Positions 27,330 through 35,518 of a DNA stretch of 64,000 nt are shown piece by piece; position 1 is the stretch's first letter; each line of letters opens with the position of its first letter. Below the pieces are notes generated by a model. It was not told the DNA's origin. It ran no database searches and worked only from the letters and a program-made list of their open reading frames with translations. The stretch comes from Flammeovirga sp. OC4 (GTDB lineage: Bacteria > Bacteroidota > Bacteroidia > Cytophagales > Flammeovirgaceae): assembly GCF_000812565.1 (NCBI RefSeq), contig NZ_JTAM01000004.1, positions 215,526-279,525 of the forward strand, in the 5' to 3' direction. The translations under genes were made by a program, and so were the position numbers.

Positions 27330-28100
27330 CTAAATATTCAACCACTCCTTAAACTTCCCCACCTTATCTGCAGGAACAAACAGCTCTGAAGGGGTTTCTG
27401 GATTGGTAAAAACCTTTAGTTTCGTTTTAGAATACCACGATACGCTGTCGATGGCATTAATCTGAACGATGTATTTTCGGTTGACTCTGAAGAAGTTTTT
27501 GGGGTTTAATTTCTTTTCGATTTGATCCATAGTGTAGTTGACGTCGTAGACTTTTCCATCAGTCACTTGGATAAATACGGCTTTGCTTTCTGCAAATACA
27601 AAAGCAATGTCTTCTACTTTTACGGTTCTTAATTCATCACGGAAACTGACCATAAAACGCTCCTTATAGTCGTGGTTCATTTGCTGAGTGACGACTTGTC
27701 CGAGTAGGTCATAATCGATTTTGTTCGGGGATTTGTCTGTGATAAATCGCTTTTTGAATTTGTCTACACTTGCTTCCAAATCGGCTATGCTGATGGGTTT
27801 AAGGAGGTAATCCACGCTGTTTTGCTTGAAAGCTTTGATGGCGTATTGATCAAAAGCGGTAGTGAAGATAATTGGGGTATCGACTTCTAATTGTTCAAAA
27901 ATTTCAAAACTGTTGCCATCGGAGAGATGGATATCCATAAAGATCAGATCTACTTCTTCTCCAGATTCAAAAAACTCCACACACTCTTCTATAGATTCCA
28001 AAGAAGAGATTACTTCAAAGTCATCGCCTAATTTTCCTAACAGCATTTTGAGTTTTCTTGCACTTGGTGCTTCGTCTTCTACAATCAGTACTTTATACAT
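27330..28100 (-). CDS. LytTR-family response regulator
   Basis: 256 residues. An N-terminal receiver domain has the acidic pocket (VEDE at 7-10), the phosphoacceptor D56 in LIFMDIHLSDG, the Thr/Ser of IFTTAFDQYA and K102-type lysine in YLLKPI. A C-terminal LytTR DNA-binding domain (about 150-256) has FRVNRKYIVQINAI. It follows its sensor kinase by 3 bases, so the two form a LytS/LytR-type pair. Targets cannot be read from the sequence. Confidence 0.93.
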   Translation of the reverse strand: MYKVLIVEDEAPSARKLKMLLGKLGDDFEVISSLESIEECVEFFESGEEVDLIFMDIHLSDGNSFEIFEQLEVDTPIIFTTAFDQYAIKAFKQNSVDYLLKPISIADLEASVDKFKKRFITDKSPNKIDYDLLGQVVTQQMNHDYKERFMVSFRDELRTVKVEDIAFVFAESKAVFIQVTDGKVYDVNYTMDQIEKKLNPKNFFRVNRKYIVQINAIDSVSWYSKTKLKVFTNPETPSELFVPADKVGKFKEWLNI

Positions 28101-28103
28101 CGC

Positions 28104-29156
28104 TTATTGATTTATCAATGGTAATTCTGCTAAATATTGATCCCCTTGGATGCCAAAACGTGGGATTTCTTTCGAAATTAATTTATACTTTTCTTCCAAA
28201 TTCTTTTGTCCTGTATGAGTAGATACCGTTTCTGGAGTATCTCTTGGCTGGTAATTATTGGCGACTACAATGTTGTTTTCTTCTTTATAAATATGAATCT
28301 GAAGAGGTGATTTCTTAGAGATTCGGTTATGCTTTATGGCATTTTCAATTAATACCTGTAAGGACAATGGTGGAATCATTTGATCGGGTAAGTTCTCTTC
28401 CAAATCATTTTTCACTTGAAATCCTTCTTCAAATCGAATTTTTAAAAGGAATAAATAGGCATCTATAAAATCTAATTCCTGCTCAACGGGTACGAGCATT
28501 TCTTCGCTGATCGTCAATACATATCTGTAGACTTTGGCGAACTCCTGAATAAATTGATCTGACTTTTCGATGTCTTCATAAATCAAAGAGGAAAGTACGC
28601 TGAGATTATTGAAAAGAAAGTGATTGTCAAGCTGATTTTTTAAGGCAGAATATTTCGTCTGTAGTTGGGTTTTCTCTACTCTTGCAAGGTTCAATTCCAA
28701 TTCATTTCTTTCACTCACCACCTCAATCGTTTCTATGGCTACAAGAAATAAAATGTTCTCCACCAAGGGCAATGCAAACATACCTTCAATGGGTAAGTTT
28801 TGTTCTTTAAAAGCCAATAAACGGTTAAATAAATTGCCAGAATCGTATAAACTATGCATAAAACTCATCAAGAGACTAGTCACGGCAAGCACCATTGCAA
28901 AGTCGACTAGACCTCTCAAAAACATGTGTTTCTTCCAAGGAAGTACCTTATTTAATTTCACTACAGCGAAATAATAGCCAAATACCGCTGTAGAGGAAGT
29001 TAGCAGAATCAATGGCAGCATTTCTGTAAGGAAATGAGTTGCTTTATTTTCTGAAATATATCCGCTCAACGTCAGTGTGGCCATCGGTATTAGGATGATA
29101 CAAAACATAGTGAGCGGTATAAAAAACAACCACAATAAGTTCTTCTTCTTTTTCAT
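28104..29156 (-). CDS. LytS-type sensor histidine kinase
   Basis: 350 residues. Four hydrophobic segments in the first ~145 residues form a membrane sensor part. The phosphoacceptor His is in KNQLDNHFLFNNLSVL (about 193-208), the degenerate QxxPHFLFN-type box of the His_kinase family. The ATPase part has the N-box VLIENAIKHNRISKK (about 272-286), but the G boxes are short, as usual for this family in Bacteroidota. Partner of the LytTR regulator directly downstream. Confidence 0.92.
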   Translation of the reverse strand: MKKKKNLLWLFFIPLTMFCIILIPMATLTLSGYISENKATHFLTEMLPLILLTSSTAVFGYYFAVVKLNKVLPWKKHMFLRGLVDFAMVLAVTSLLMSFMHSLYDSGNLFNRLLAFKEQNLPIEGMFALPLVENILFLVAIETIEVVSERNELELNLARVEKTQLQTKYSALKNQLDNHFLFNNLSVLSSLIYEDIEKSDQFIQEFAKVYRYVLTISEEMLVPVEQELDFIDAYLFLLKIRFEEGFQVKNDLEENLPDQMIPPLSLQVLIENAIKHNRISKKSPLQIHIYKEENNIVVANNYQPRDTPETVSTHTGQKNLEEKYKLISKEIPRFGIQGDQYLAELPLINQ

Positions 29157-29240
29157 ATGTCTAATATAATCAGTTAAAGTTTAATGCACATTTGAATAAT
29201 TATTGAATCATTCTTTCTTTATAGTGTATTGATTTCTTAT

Positions 29241-29357
29241 GGTTCGTGAGACGCAAAGCATTGCGTCTCTACAGGGGAGGTACTTTCAAGTAAAGTGTAT
29301 AACAAAATTGAAAAGGTATCGCTTTGTAGAGCCACAATGCCTTGTGGCTCACGTACC
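29241..29357. repeat. Palindromic repeat family B, copy 1
   Basis: Left part GGTTCGTGAGACGCAAAGCATTGCGTCTCTAC-like (29241-29272) contains the palindrome GAGACGCAA..TTGCGTCTC. Right part (29326-29357) contains GAGCCACAA..TTGTGGCTC and ends CGTACC, roughly complementary to the left outer end GGTTCG. Between the efflux operon's terminator and the histidine kinase start. Confidence 0.75.
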
Positions 29358-29365
29358 ATCATAAA

Positions 29366-29400
29366 TTAATAAAAGCACCCAAGCCCGAAGACCTGAGTGC
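29366..29400 (-). terminator. Terminator of the RND efflux operon
   Basis: On the minus strand GCACTCAGG pairs with CTTGGGTGC across TCTTCGGG and is followed by TTTTATT. It lies about 20 bases past the TolC-like gene's stop. Confidence 0.8.
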
Positions 29401-29421
29401 CGGATAACGGGTCACACTTTT

Positions 29422-30762
29422 CTATTCATTAATTTGATCTAGTAGGTCTCCTGATAATTGCAGAATAGAATACTCGGCTACTTTTGCATTGTATAATGCA
29501 TCGTTTAATCTATTTTTTGCCGTTTGAAGATTGGTCTGTGCGGTACGGAAATCAATGCTTGTTACTTGTCCCAACTCGTATTGTTCCTTCGTTTGTCTGA
29601 AGTTCAACTCGGCTTGTTCCATGCTTTTAGCTTCCATATTGGCGATACGTTGTTTGTAATCGTAATCCGACCAAGCATTCATCACGTCTCTTTGTAATTC
29701 TTTGGTCAACTGCATGGTATTTTGCTGTTGTGCCATTACGCTTAGCTTCGCATTCTGCTCCTTTTTCTTTTGCTGATGTCCATTGAATACATTAAATGAC
29801 ATCGTCACACCGGCTGACATTCCTAAGTTTTCATTGTAAAGGACCTGTCCAGCATCATTATTCATTCTGTTATAACCATATTGGGCATAAGTAGAAAGTG
29901 TTGGTGCCTTCCCTGCTTTCGCAATTTTCAAATCTAATTCTGTAATTTCTTCCTGCTTGTGTTGTGCCAATAAAGAAAGGTTTTCAGTCATTGCTTTTTC
30001 CAATACATTATCAGCAGTTAACCCATTTAGAAATTCAAAATCTGCATTCACTTCATACGTCGAACTTACCTCTCCACCTAAAACAACATTCAGTTTTCTG
30101 ATGGCAGTATAATAAGCTTGTTCTGTCTGAAGGTAAGAAGTGCTATCGCTATTCAAATCTACTTCTGCATTCAATACCTCCAACTTTGTTGACTGTCCCA
30201 ATAGGTAGCGGTTTTTCAATCTATCTAATCTCTTGTTGGAAGTCACAATTGTTTCTTTGGAGATATTCAGGTTTTCTTGCTCACGCGATATATCATAAAA
30301 CGCTTCCACCACTTGGAGTACTGTATTCTCTACTTCCTGCTTGAAGCGGATTTCTTCTAATGTTGCACTTTCTCGAAGTTGATTTAATGTAAAGCGGTTT
30401 CCATTACCATTAAACAATACATAATCCATTCTGATGTTTGCATCAAAAGTGGTAGAGGCTGCATTGTCCAATTGTATTGTATTATCGCCTTCAGAAGGAG
30501 CTCCAGTATTCATAAACTCCATTTCCGTATCATTATTACTGTAATCCGCAGTACCGTTTGCCGTAATAGAAGGTAACATCCCTGCCATACCTGCCGTTGC
30601 ATTATTGTTGGCTTGTTCCTTATTGACTGCTACTGCTTTTAGATTATGGTTGTTGGTCAATGCCAATTGGATTGCATCATTAATACTCATTTTTTCCTGA
30701 GCATTACTGTTTCCTACAAGAAGTAAGAAAAATAGGGTGTAGATGATATTAAGCTTCTTCAT
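29422..30762 (-). CDS. TolC-family outer-membrane efflux channel
   Basis: 446 residues. Signal peptide about 1-21 (cleavage after NSNA). Two TolC-type repeats of long helices follow; typical are MSINDAIQLALTNNHNLKAVAVNKEQ (about 25-50) and the second-repeat heptads near ELNFRQTKEQYELGQVTSIDFRTAQTNLQTAKNRL. It forms the outer-membrane exit duct of the tripartite pump. It overlaps the permease gene by 14 bases and is the last gene of the operon, before a terminator. Confidence 0.92.
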   Translation of the reverse strand: MKKLNIIYTLFFLLLVGNSNAQEKMSINDAIQLALTNNHNLKAVAVNKEQANNNATAGMAGMLPSITANGTADYSNNDTEMEFMNTGAPSEGDNTIQLDNAASTTFDANIRMDYVLFNGNGNRFTLNQLRESATLEEIRFKQEVENTVLQVVEAFYDISREQENLNISKETIVTSNKRLDRLKNRYLLGQSTKLEVLNAEVDLNSDSTSYLQTEQAYYTAIRKLNVVLGGEVSSTYEVNADFEFLNGLTADNVLEKAMTENLSLLAQHKQEEITELDLKIAKAGKAPTLSTYAQYGYNRMNNDAGQVLYNENLGMSAGVTMSFNVFNGHQQKKKEQNAKLSVMAQQQNTMQLTKELQRDVMNAWSDYDYKQRIANMEAKSMEQAELNFRQTKEQYELGQVTSIDFRTAQTNLQTAKNRLNDALYNAKVAEYSILQLSGDLLDQINE

Positions 30763-33700
30763 AATCGTAGGCTAATTCTTTGATTGCTGATTCAACAGCT
30801 TCTTGATTTACTTTTTCTCCTGTCTTGATCTCTTTGATTTTCACCTTGATCTGATTCGTCATTTTAATACAAACCGGTAAAACAATCAGTGTGATAAGCG
30901 TTGCTCCTGCAATACCATAAGAGATCGTAATCACCATTGGAATAAGGAACTGTGCTTGTAAACTTGTTTCGAATACCATTGGACCCATACCAGCAACAGT
31001 GGTTACAGTAGTCAATAAAATTGGGCGGAAACGAGATACACATGCCTCGATTAATGCCTCATCAAACTTCATATTGGCTTTCAGGTTGAGGTTGAATGCG
31101 TTGATCAGAACCAAGGCATCATTGACCATCACACCCAGCAAGGCGATGATTCCCATAAAAGACATCATACTAATGGCAAAACCGTGAAGGTAATGGGCCA
31201 TGACAACCCAGATAAAACTCAATGGCACAAGGGCGAAAACGATAAAAGATTGGCTAAATGATCTTAGGGTAAATACTACGATCGTGAACATGAGGATAAA
31301 TACAATCGGGATTACTTTCGCCGCCGAATTTCCTACTTTCTCCTGTTCCCTTTTCTGACCATCAAAATCAGCTTCTACTGTTTGATGCTCTTTTAATAGG
31401 TCAGGTAATAATTCTGTCTTGATTTTATTTAAAATATCTGGAAGAGCGTCATCAGGATTTTTCAATTGAGCCGTCAACTTCATTTCTCTATTGAAATCAA
31501 TGTGATTGATCGATGAATAACCGTCTTCGATAGAGAAATTGGCTACTTCTGAGAAAGGATAAGCGACACCATTTCCCATTCTGATTTTCATTTTCTCTAA
31601 ATCACCAAAACTGCTTCTGTTGTCCGTATCATAACGTACCCAAACTTTCACTTCGTCCTGTCCTCTTTGAATTCTTTGAATTTCGTAACCGAAGAAACCT
31701 TGACGGATTTGAGAGATTACTTGTTGTTCAGTAAGTCCAAGTTGATAAGCTTTATCTTTTAAAGAAATGTGGATTTCTCTGTTACCTGTAGGGTTATTGT
31801 CTTTGACATTTCTCAACTCCGGCATTTTTTCCATACGGAGCTTCAATTCCTTTTTCACAATTGCCAATTCCTCTAAATCATCACCTCTTAATGAAACCAC
31901 TACTGGATCACCAAAAGGAGAGAAAGAAGCAAAACTGATCGATTCGGCACCTGGAATTTTACCAATCTCTTCTGATAGTAAATTACTGACATCAGCAGTT
32001 GATCCAGAACGTTCCTCTGCACCTAATAATGTAAGGTTGAATTGGACTTGATGGCCCGATCCCATATACACCATGTTCACTTTTTTGATGATATCCTGCT
32101 GGTCTTTTTGATCAGGTTGTAGTTCTTTATTGACAACTTCAATGGCTCTTTCAATCTGCTGTACCCCTCTTTCTGTTACTTCTTGTTGCGTACCGTTGGG
32201 CATCACTAATGTAATTGTCACATCATCTCCTTCAATACTCGGGAAGAATGTTGCTGGAACTACTTTCTTCGCCATCATACCTACTGAGAAAATAAACAGG
32301 GCTATTGTAATACTGAATGTGATGGCTTTGTTTCTTAGAGCAAATTCAAGAATTGGCTTGTAAATATTATCTCTGAATTTGAATAAATATTTGTCGACCG
32401 TCTTTGTCACTATATTCGATTCCTGTTTTCCATTTGCTTTAAATGCTTTTGAAAATGCAAGGTGGGCAGGAAGAATAATTAAACCTTCAATCAGAGAAAC
32501 AAATAAGATCAAGCCTACAATCCATGACATATCTTTGAAGAAGTCGCCCATTTTTCCATCTAAGAAAAGGAAAGTGGAGAAAGCTACAATTGTAGTCAAT
32601 ACGGCTGAAATCACTGCTGGAAGTACCTCCATTGTTCCATCAATAGCGGACTGAATCGCTGGCTTTCCTTTTTCATAATGCTGATAGATATTTTCTGCCA
32701 CCACAATTGCATCATCCACTAGAATTCCCAATACAACAATCAAGGCGAAAAGTGAAATCATATTGATTGTTACACCTGTGAAAGAAATGAAGATGAACAT
32801 ACCGAAGATGGAGAACGGAATACCAATCGCTACCCAAAAGGCAATTCTTGGATTAAGGAACAATGATAAAACAATCAATACTAAGATGATTCCTAAAATA
32901 CCATTATCAATCAGTAGATCTAAACGTTGTCCTAGTAAGTCTGATTGATCACGAATCACGTCGATATGCAATACATCATTTTGAGCATTAAAATCTTCAA
33001 TGTATTCATAAAGCACATCTGCTGTCGCTAAAATATCTTCACTGAAAGTATTGTTGATGGTCACCGTTACTACTCTTTTTCCATTTAAAGTGGCTCTTGC
33101 AGGAGCATCTTCCCACTGATCCACTACTTTGGCTACATCTTTCAATCGGATCACACCACCATTGTCTGTCTGACGGATGATGATATGGTCCATTTCTTCT
33201 GATGAATACCCTTTATTTTTTGCTCTGATAAAAAACTCTTCTTCACCGTCTTTGATACTACCGCCCGTCATATCTAGGTTGGCGCCTTGCACCGCCATGG
33301 CTACTTCATCAAAAGTCATATTATAACTCTCTAAAGCATCTTCCTGTAATAGAATCGCGATTTCCTCATTGGGGTAACCCGAGATTTCAATCTTAGAAAT
33401 CCCCTTTTTGGCCAAAAGATCCTTCTCTACTTTTCGAGCTGTTTCTTTCAATGATTTTAAAGAAACGCCATCGCCAGTGATGCCAAACATAAAACTGAAG
33501 TTGGCATCTTCATGCTTGTAAGAAACTACAGATTCCACATCCAATGGGAAAGATGAAATCCCTTCTACTACGTTCTTCACGCGTGTCAGGGCTTCGTCCA
33601 TATCTGTCCCTTTAAACATCTCCAATGTAATTTTACCTACATTTTCTTGAGCATAAGAAGTGATCTGATCCAAACCTTCCAAACCTTTTAGTTCTTCTTC

Positions 33701-33904
33701 AATTTTCAAGATCACCCCTTCTTCTACTTCTTCCGCTGAAGAACCAGGGTACACCACATCAACATAAATAAAACGTTGAGGGGCATTGGGCATAAATGTA
33801 CTTGTGATTTTGGATGCAGTAATAAAACCGAGTACCAACGTCAGTGCCATCACTAGATTGACAGCTACTGGAAATTTTATAAAATAGGATATTAACTTCT
33901 TCAT
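30749..33904 (-). CDS. RND efflux permease (AcrB/HAE-like)
   Basis: 1051 residues, normal length for the family. Twelve membrane helices in two sets, each after a large periplasmic loop. Signatures include PGSSAEEVE (about 50-58), DDAIVVAENIYQHYEKG (about 404-420, with the proton-relay Asp pair) and MVNDALVLINAFN near the C-terminus. It uses the proton gradient to pull substrates from the periplasm or membrane; substrate unknown. It starts 9 bases after the adaptor gene. This divergent HAE-like branch is common in Bacteroidota. Confidence 0.93.
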   Translation of the reverse strand: MKKLISYFIKFPVAVNLVMALTLVLGFITASKITSTFMPNAPQRFIYVDVVYPGSSAEEVEEGVILKIEEELKGLEGLDQITSYAQENVGKITLEMFKGTDMDEALTRVKNVVEGISSFPLDVESVVSYKHEDANFSFMFGITGDGVSLKSLKETARKVEKDLLAKKGISKIEISGYPNEEIAILLQEDALESYNMTFDEVAMAVQGANLDMTGGSIKDGEEEFFIRAKNKGYSSEEMDHIIIRQTDNGGVIRLKDVAKVVDQWEDAPARATLNGKRVVTVTINNTFSEDILATADVLYEYIEDFNAQNDVLHIDVIRDQSDLLGQRLDLLIDNGILGIILVLIVLSLFLNPRIAFWVAIGIPFSIFGMFIFISFTGVTINMISLFALIVVLGILVDDAIVVAENIYQHYEKGKPAIQSAIDGTMEVLPAVISAVLTTIVAFSTFLFLDGKMGDFFKDMSWIVGLILFVSLIEGLIILPAHLAFSKAFKANGKQESNIVTKTVDKYLFKFRDNIYKPILEFALRNKAITFSITIALFIFSVGMMAKKVVPATFFPSIEGDDVTITLVMPNGTQQEVTERGVQQIERAIEVVNKELQPDQKDQQDIIKKVNMVYMGSGHQVQFNLTLLGAEERSGSTADVSNLLSEEIGKIPGAESISFASFSPFGDPVVVSLRGDDLEELAIVKKELKLRMEKMPELRNVKDNNPTGNREIHISLKDKAYQLGLTEQQVISQIRQGFFGYEIQRIQRGQDEVKVWVRYDTDNRSSFGDLEKMKIRMGNGVAYPFSEVANFSIEDGYSSINHIDFNREMKLTAQLKNPDDALPDILNKIKTELLPDLLKEHQTVEADFDGQKREQEKVGNSAAKVIPIVFILMFTIVVFTLRSFSQSFIVFALVPLSFIWVVMAHYLHGFAISMMSFMGIIALLGVMVNDALVLINAFNLNLKANMKFDEALIEACVSRFRPILLTTVTTVAGMGPMVFETSLQAQFLIPMVITISYGIAGATLITLIVLPVCIKMTNQIKVKIKEIKTGEKVNQEAVESAIKELAYDYEEA

Positions 33905-33913
33905 GATCTCAGC

Positions 33914-35020
33914 TTATTTCATTACCTGCACTTTCATTCCTTCATAAGGGTTTTTGATGTTGGTCATCAATACCGCCGAGTTTGAAGGAACTCCTTTTAC
34001 GATTGCTTCAGATCTGAATGATTCCAACACTTCAATCTTTTGTGTCTTCAGCTTATTGTTTTCCACAATGAAGATCTGATTTTCATCGAAAATTAATTTT
34101 CTAGGAATTTGAATCGCATCTTCAAATGAAGTACTGCTCACTTTGGCCGTTAAGAACATGCCTTCTTTTAAGTCTTTTCCTGAAGTTTGGATATATACTT
34201 TCACGCTTTGAGAGTTGGCGTCTAATGTACTTCCTACTCTGATCACTGTACCGGTCCATTCCGTATCTAACTCTGAAGAGTACAACTTAACTTTACTTCC
34301 TTTTTTGAAATGTTCAATGTCTTTGAGTGGAGCTGTTACTTCCAATTCGTAAGAAGACAAATTCACCATTTCACCAAGTTCTTCACCTGCTCTTACTGCG
34401 GTACCTGCTTCTATATTACTCTTAGAAATCACACCACTAAATGGGGCATAAATGGTGTATTTATTTAATTTCTCTTCAGATGATTTAATCGTGTAATAAG
34501 AGCTATAAATTCCGTTTCCGGCGATAAAATATTTTTCTTTTTCTGTTGTGGGTGTTGGCAATTCCTTTAAAGGTTTATGAATATCAAACTCTTTTAAGTA
34601 TTGATTCCAAGTGGGGTAACTCTCTGAAAAATCTTCTTTTAAGTCCGGTAAAATTGCCGTCAAGTCTGTCATGAAATTACTCTTATCCGCAAGTAACGTC
34701 ATCAAACGTTCTTGTTGATCGATCTGTAGAACAACTTGACCTTTTTTATAGTAATTTCCTTCTCTAAATTTCTTCGCTGAAGACAACAAACGTCCTTCTA
34801 CTTCAGCATAAATTTCATATCTATCTTTTGCCTTTAATTTTCCCGTTACCTCTATTGTATTATGTAAGGTTTCTAACTTGGCATATTCCACTTTTACAGC
34901 TAAATCACTTTTGCCTTCTAGCGGAGCCTCAGGTTCTTTTTCTGGTAATGCACTTACTGCAAAAACAGCGATAATGATAATCAGAGGACTTATTATTAGG
35001 TATAAGTATTTGCTTTTCAT
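33914..35020 (-). CDS. RND efflux periplasmic adaptor (membrane fusion protein)
   Basis: About 368 residues from ATG at 35020, which places the hydrophobic KYLYLIISPLIIIIAVFAV segment at the N-terminus; the longer frame to 35071 adds 17 unlikely residues. It has the lipoyl/barrel-sandwich halves (EVEGRLLS.., PFSGVISKSNIEAGTAVRAGEELGEMV), a short helical hairpin and beta-barrel parts. It bridges the permease and the TolC-like duct. First gene of the efflux operon; upstream lie repeat copies of families A and B. Confidence 0.9.
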   Translation of the reverse strand: MKSKYLYLIISPLIIIIAVFAVSALPEKEPEAPLEGKSDLAVKVEYAKLETLHNTIEVTGKLKAKDRYEIYAEVEGRLLSSAKKFREGNYYKKGQVVLQIDQQERLMTLLADKSNFMTDLTAILPDLKEDFSESYPTWNQYLKEFDIHKPLKELPTPTTEKEKYFIAGNGIYSSYYTIKSSEEKLNKYTIYAPFSGVISKSNIEAGTAVRAGEELGEMVNLSSYELEVTAPLKDIEHFKKGSKVKLYSSELDTEWTGTVIRVGSTLDANSQSVKVYIQTSGKDLKEGMFLTAKVSSTSFEDAIQIPRKLIFDENQIFIVENNKLKTQKIEVLESFRSEAIVKGVPSNSAVLMTNIKNPYEGMKVQVMK

Positions 35021-35186
35021 CTGGTTGAATAAGTTTATGTTTTGATTTGATGATAACACAAACTTCCTCATTCTAGTGCTGTATATAAATTAAAGGAAGA
35101 CGAAGCCGGGAAAATGAGGGATGAATCGGGAAAATTGGGGATGAAGCAGAAAGTGGAAATCGGGAGATTTCTAAAAATCTGTAGGA

Positions 35187-35263
35187 CACAAATGATGCTG
35201 TCGCTTAACATTCGTGCCAGTGGTTCTCTATAGCGCAAATGTTAAGCGATAGCACCATTTGTG
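35187..35263. repeat. Palindromic repeat family A, copy 2 (short form)
   Basis: A 31-base arm 35187-35217 pairs with 35233-35263 with a few mismatches. The arms share CGCTTAACATT/AATGTTAAGCG with the outer arms of the longer copies (TTAAGCG..). There is no inner palindrome here; the loop is about 15 bases (CAGTGGTTCTCTATA). Confidence 0.8.
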
Positions 35264-35316
35264 CTTAAAAGATCAAAAGAAGTCTCTGACTTCTATTCAA
35301 AAAAATGATACAACTT

Positions 35317-35438
35317 GTGGTTCAGTGGACGTTGCAATGCAACATCCCTACAACGGTACCTAATAATTAAAGAACATTCTACAAAAAATTGAATGAGAAC
35401 TGTAGGGGCGTTTTAGTAAAACGCCCTCGCGAACCACC
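35317..35438. repeat. Palindromic repeat family B, copy 2
   Basis: Left end GTGGTTC with inner palindrome GTTGCAATGCAAC, then CCCTAC. Right part GTAGGGGCGTTTTAGTAAAACGCCC and end GAACCAC. The two ends (GTGGTTC / GAACCAC) are exact complements. Same plan as copy 1 at 29241-29357, including C(C/T)CTAC and GTAG(A/G)G near the inner borders. Confidence 0.75.
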
Positions 35439-35440
35439 AA

Positions 35441-35491
35441 AAAAAATCACCCGACTTTTAAATGATATATCCATTCAAAGCCGGGTGATTT
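35441..35491 (-). terminator. Terminator of the TonB-type receptor gene
   Basis: On the minus strand AAATCACCCGGCTTT and AAAGTCGGGTGATTT pair across an AT loop and run into TTTTTTTT. It lies about 28 bases past the stop at 35519. Confidence 0.9.
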
Positions 35492-35518
35492 AGGGTGCAA
35501 ATTAAAGATAACTATCAA

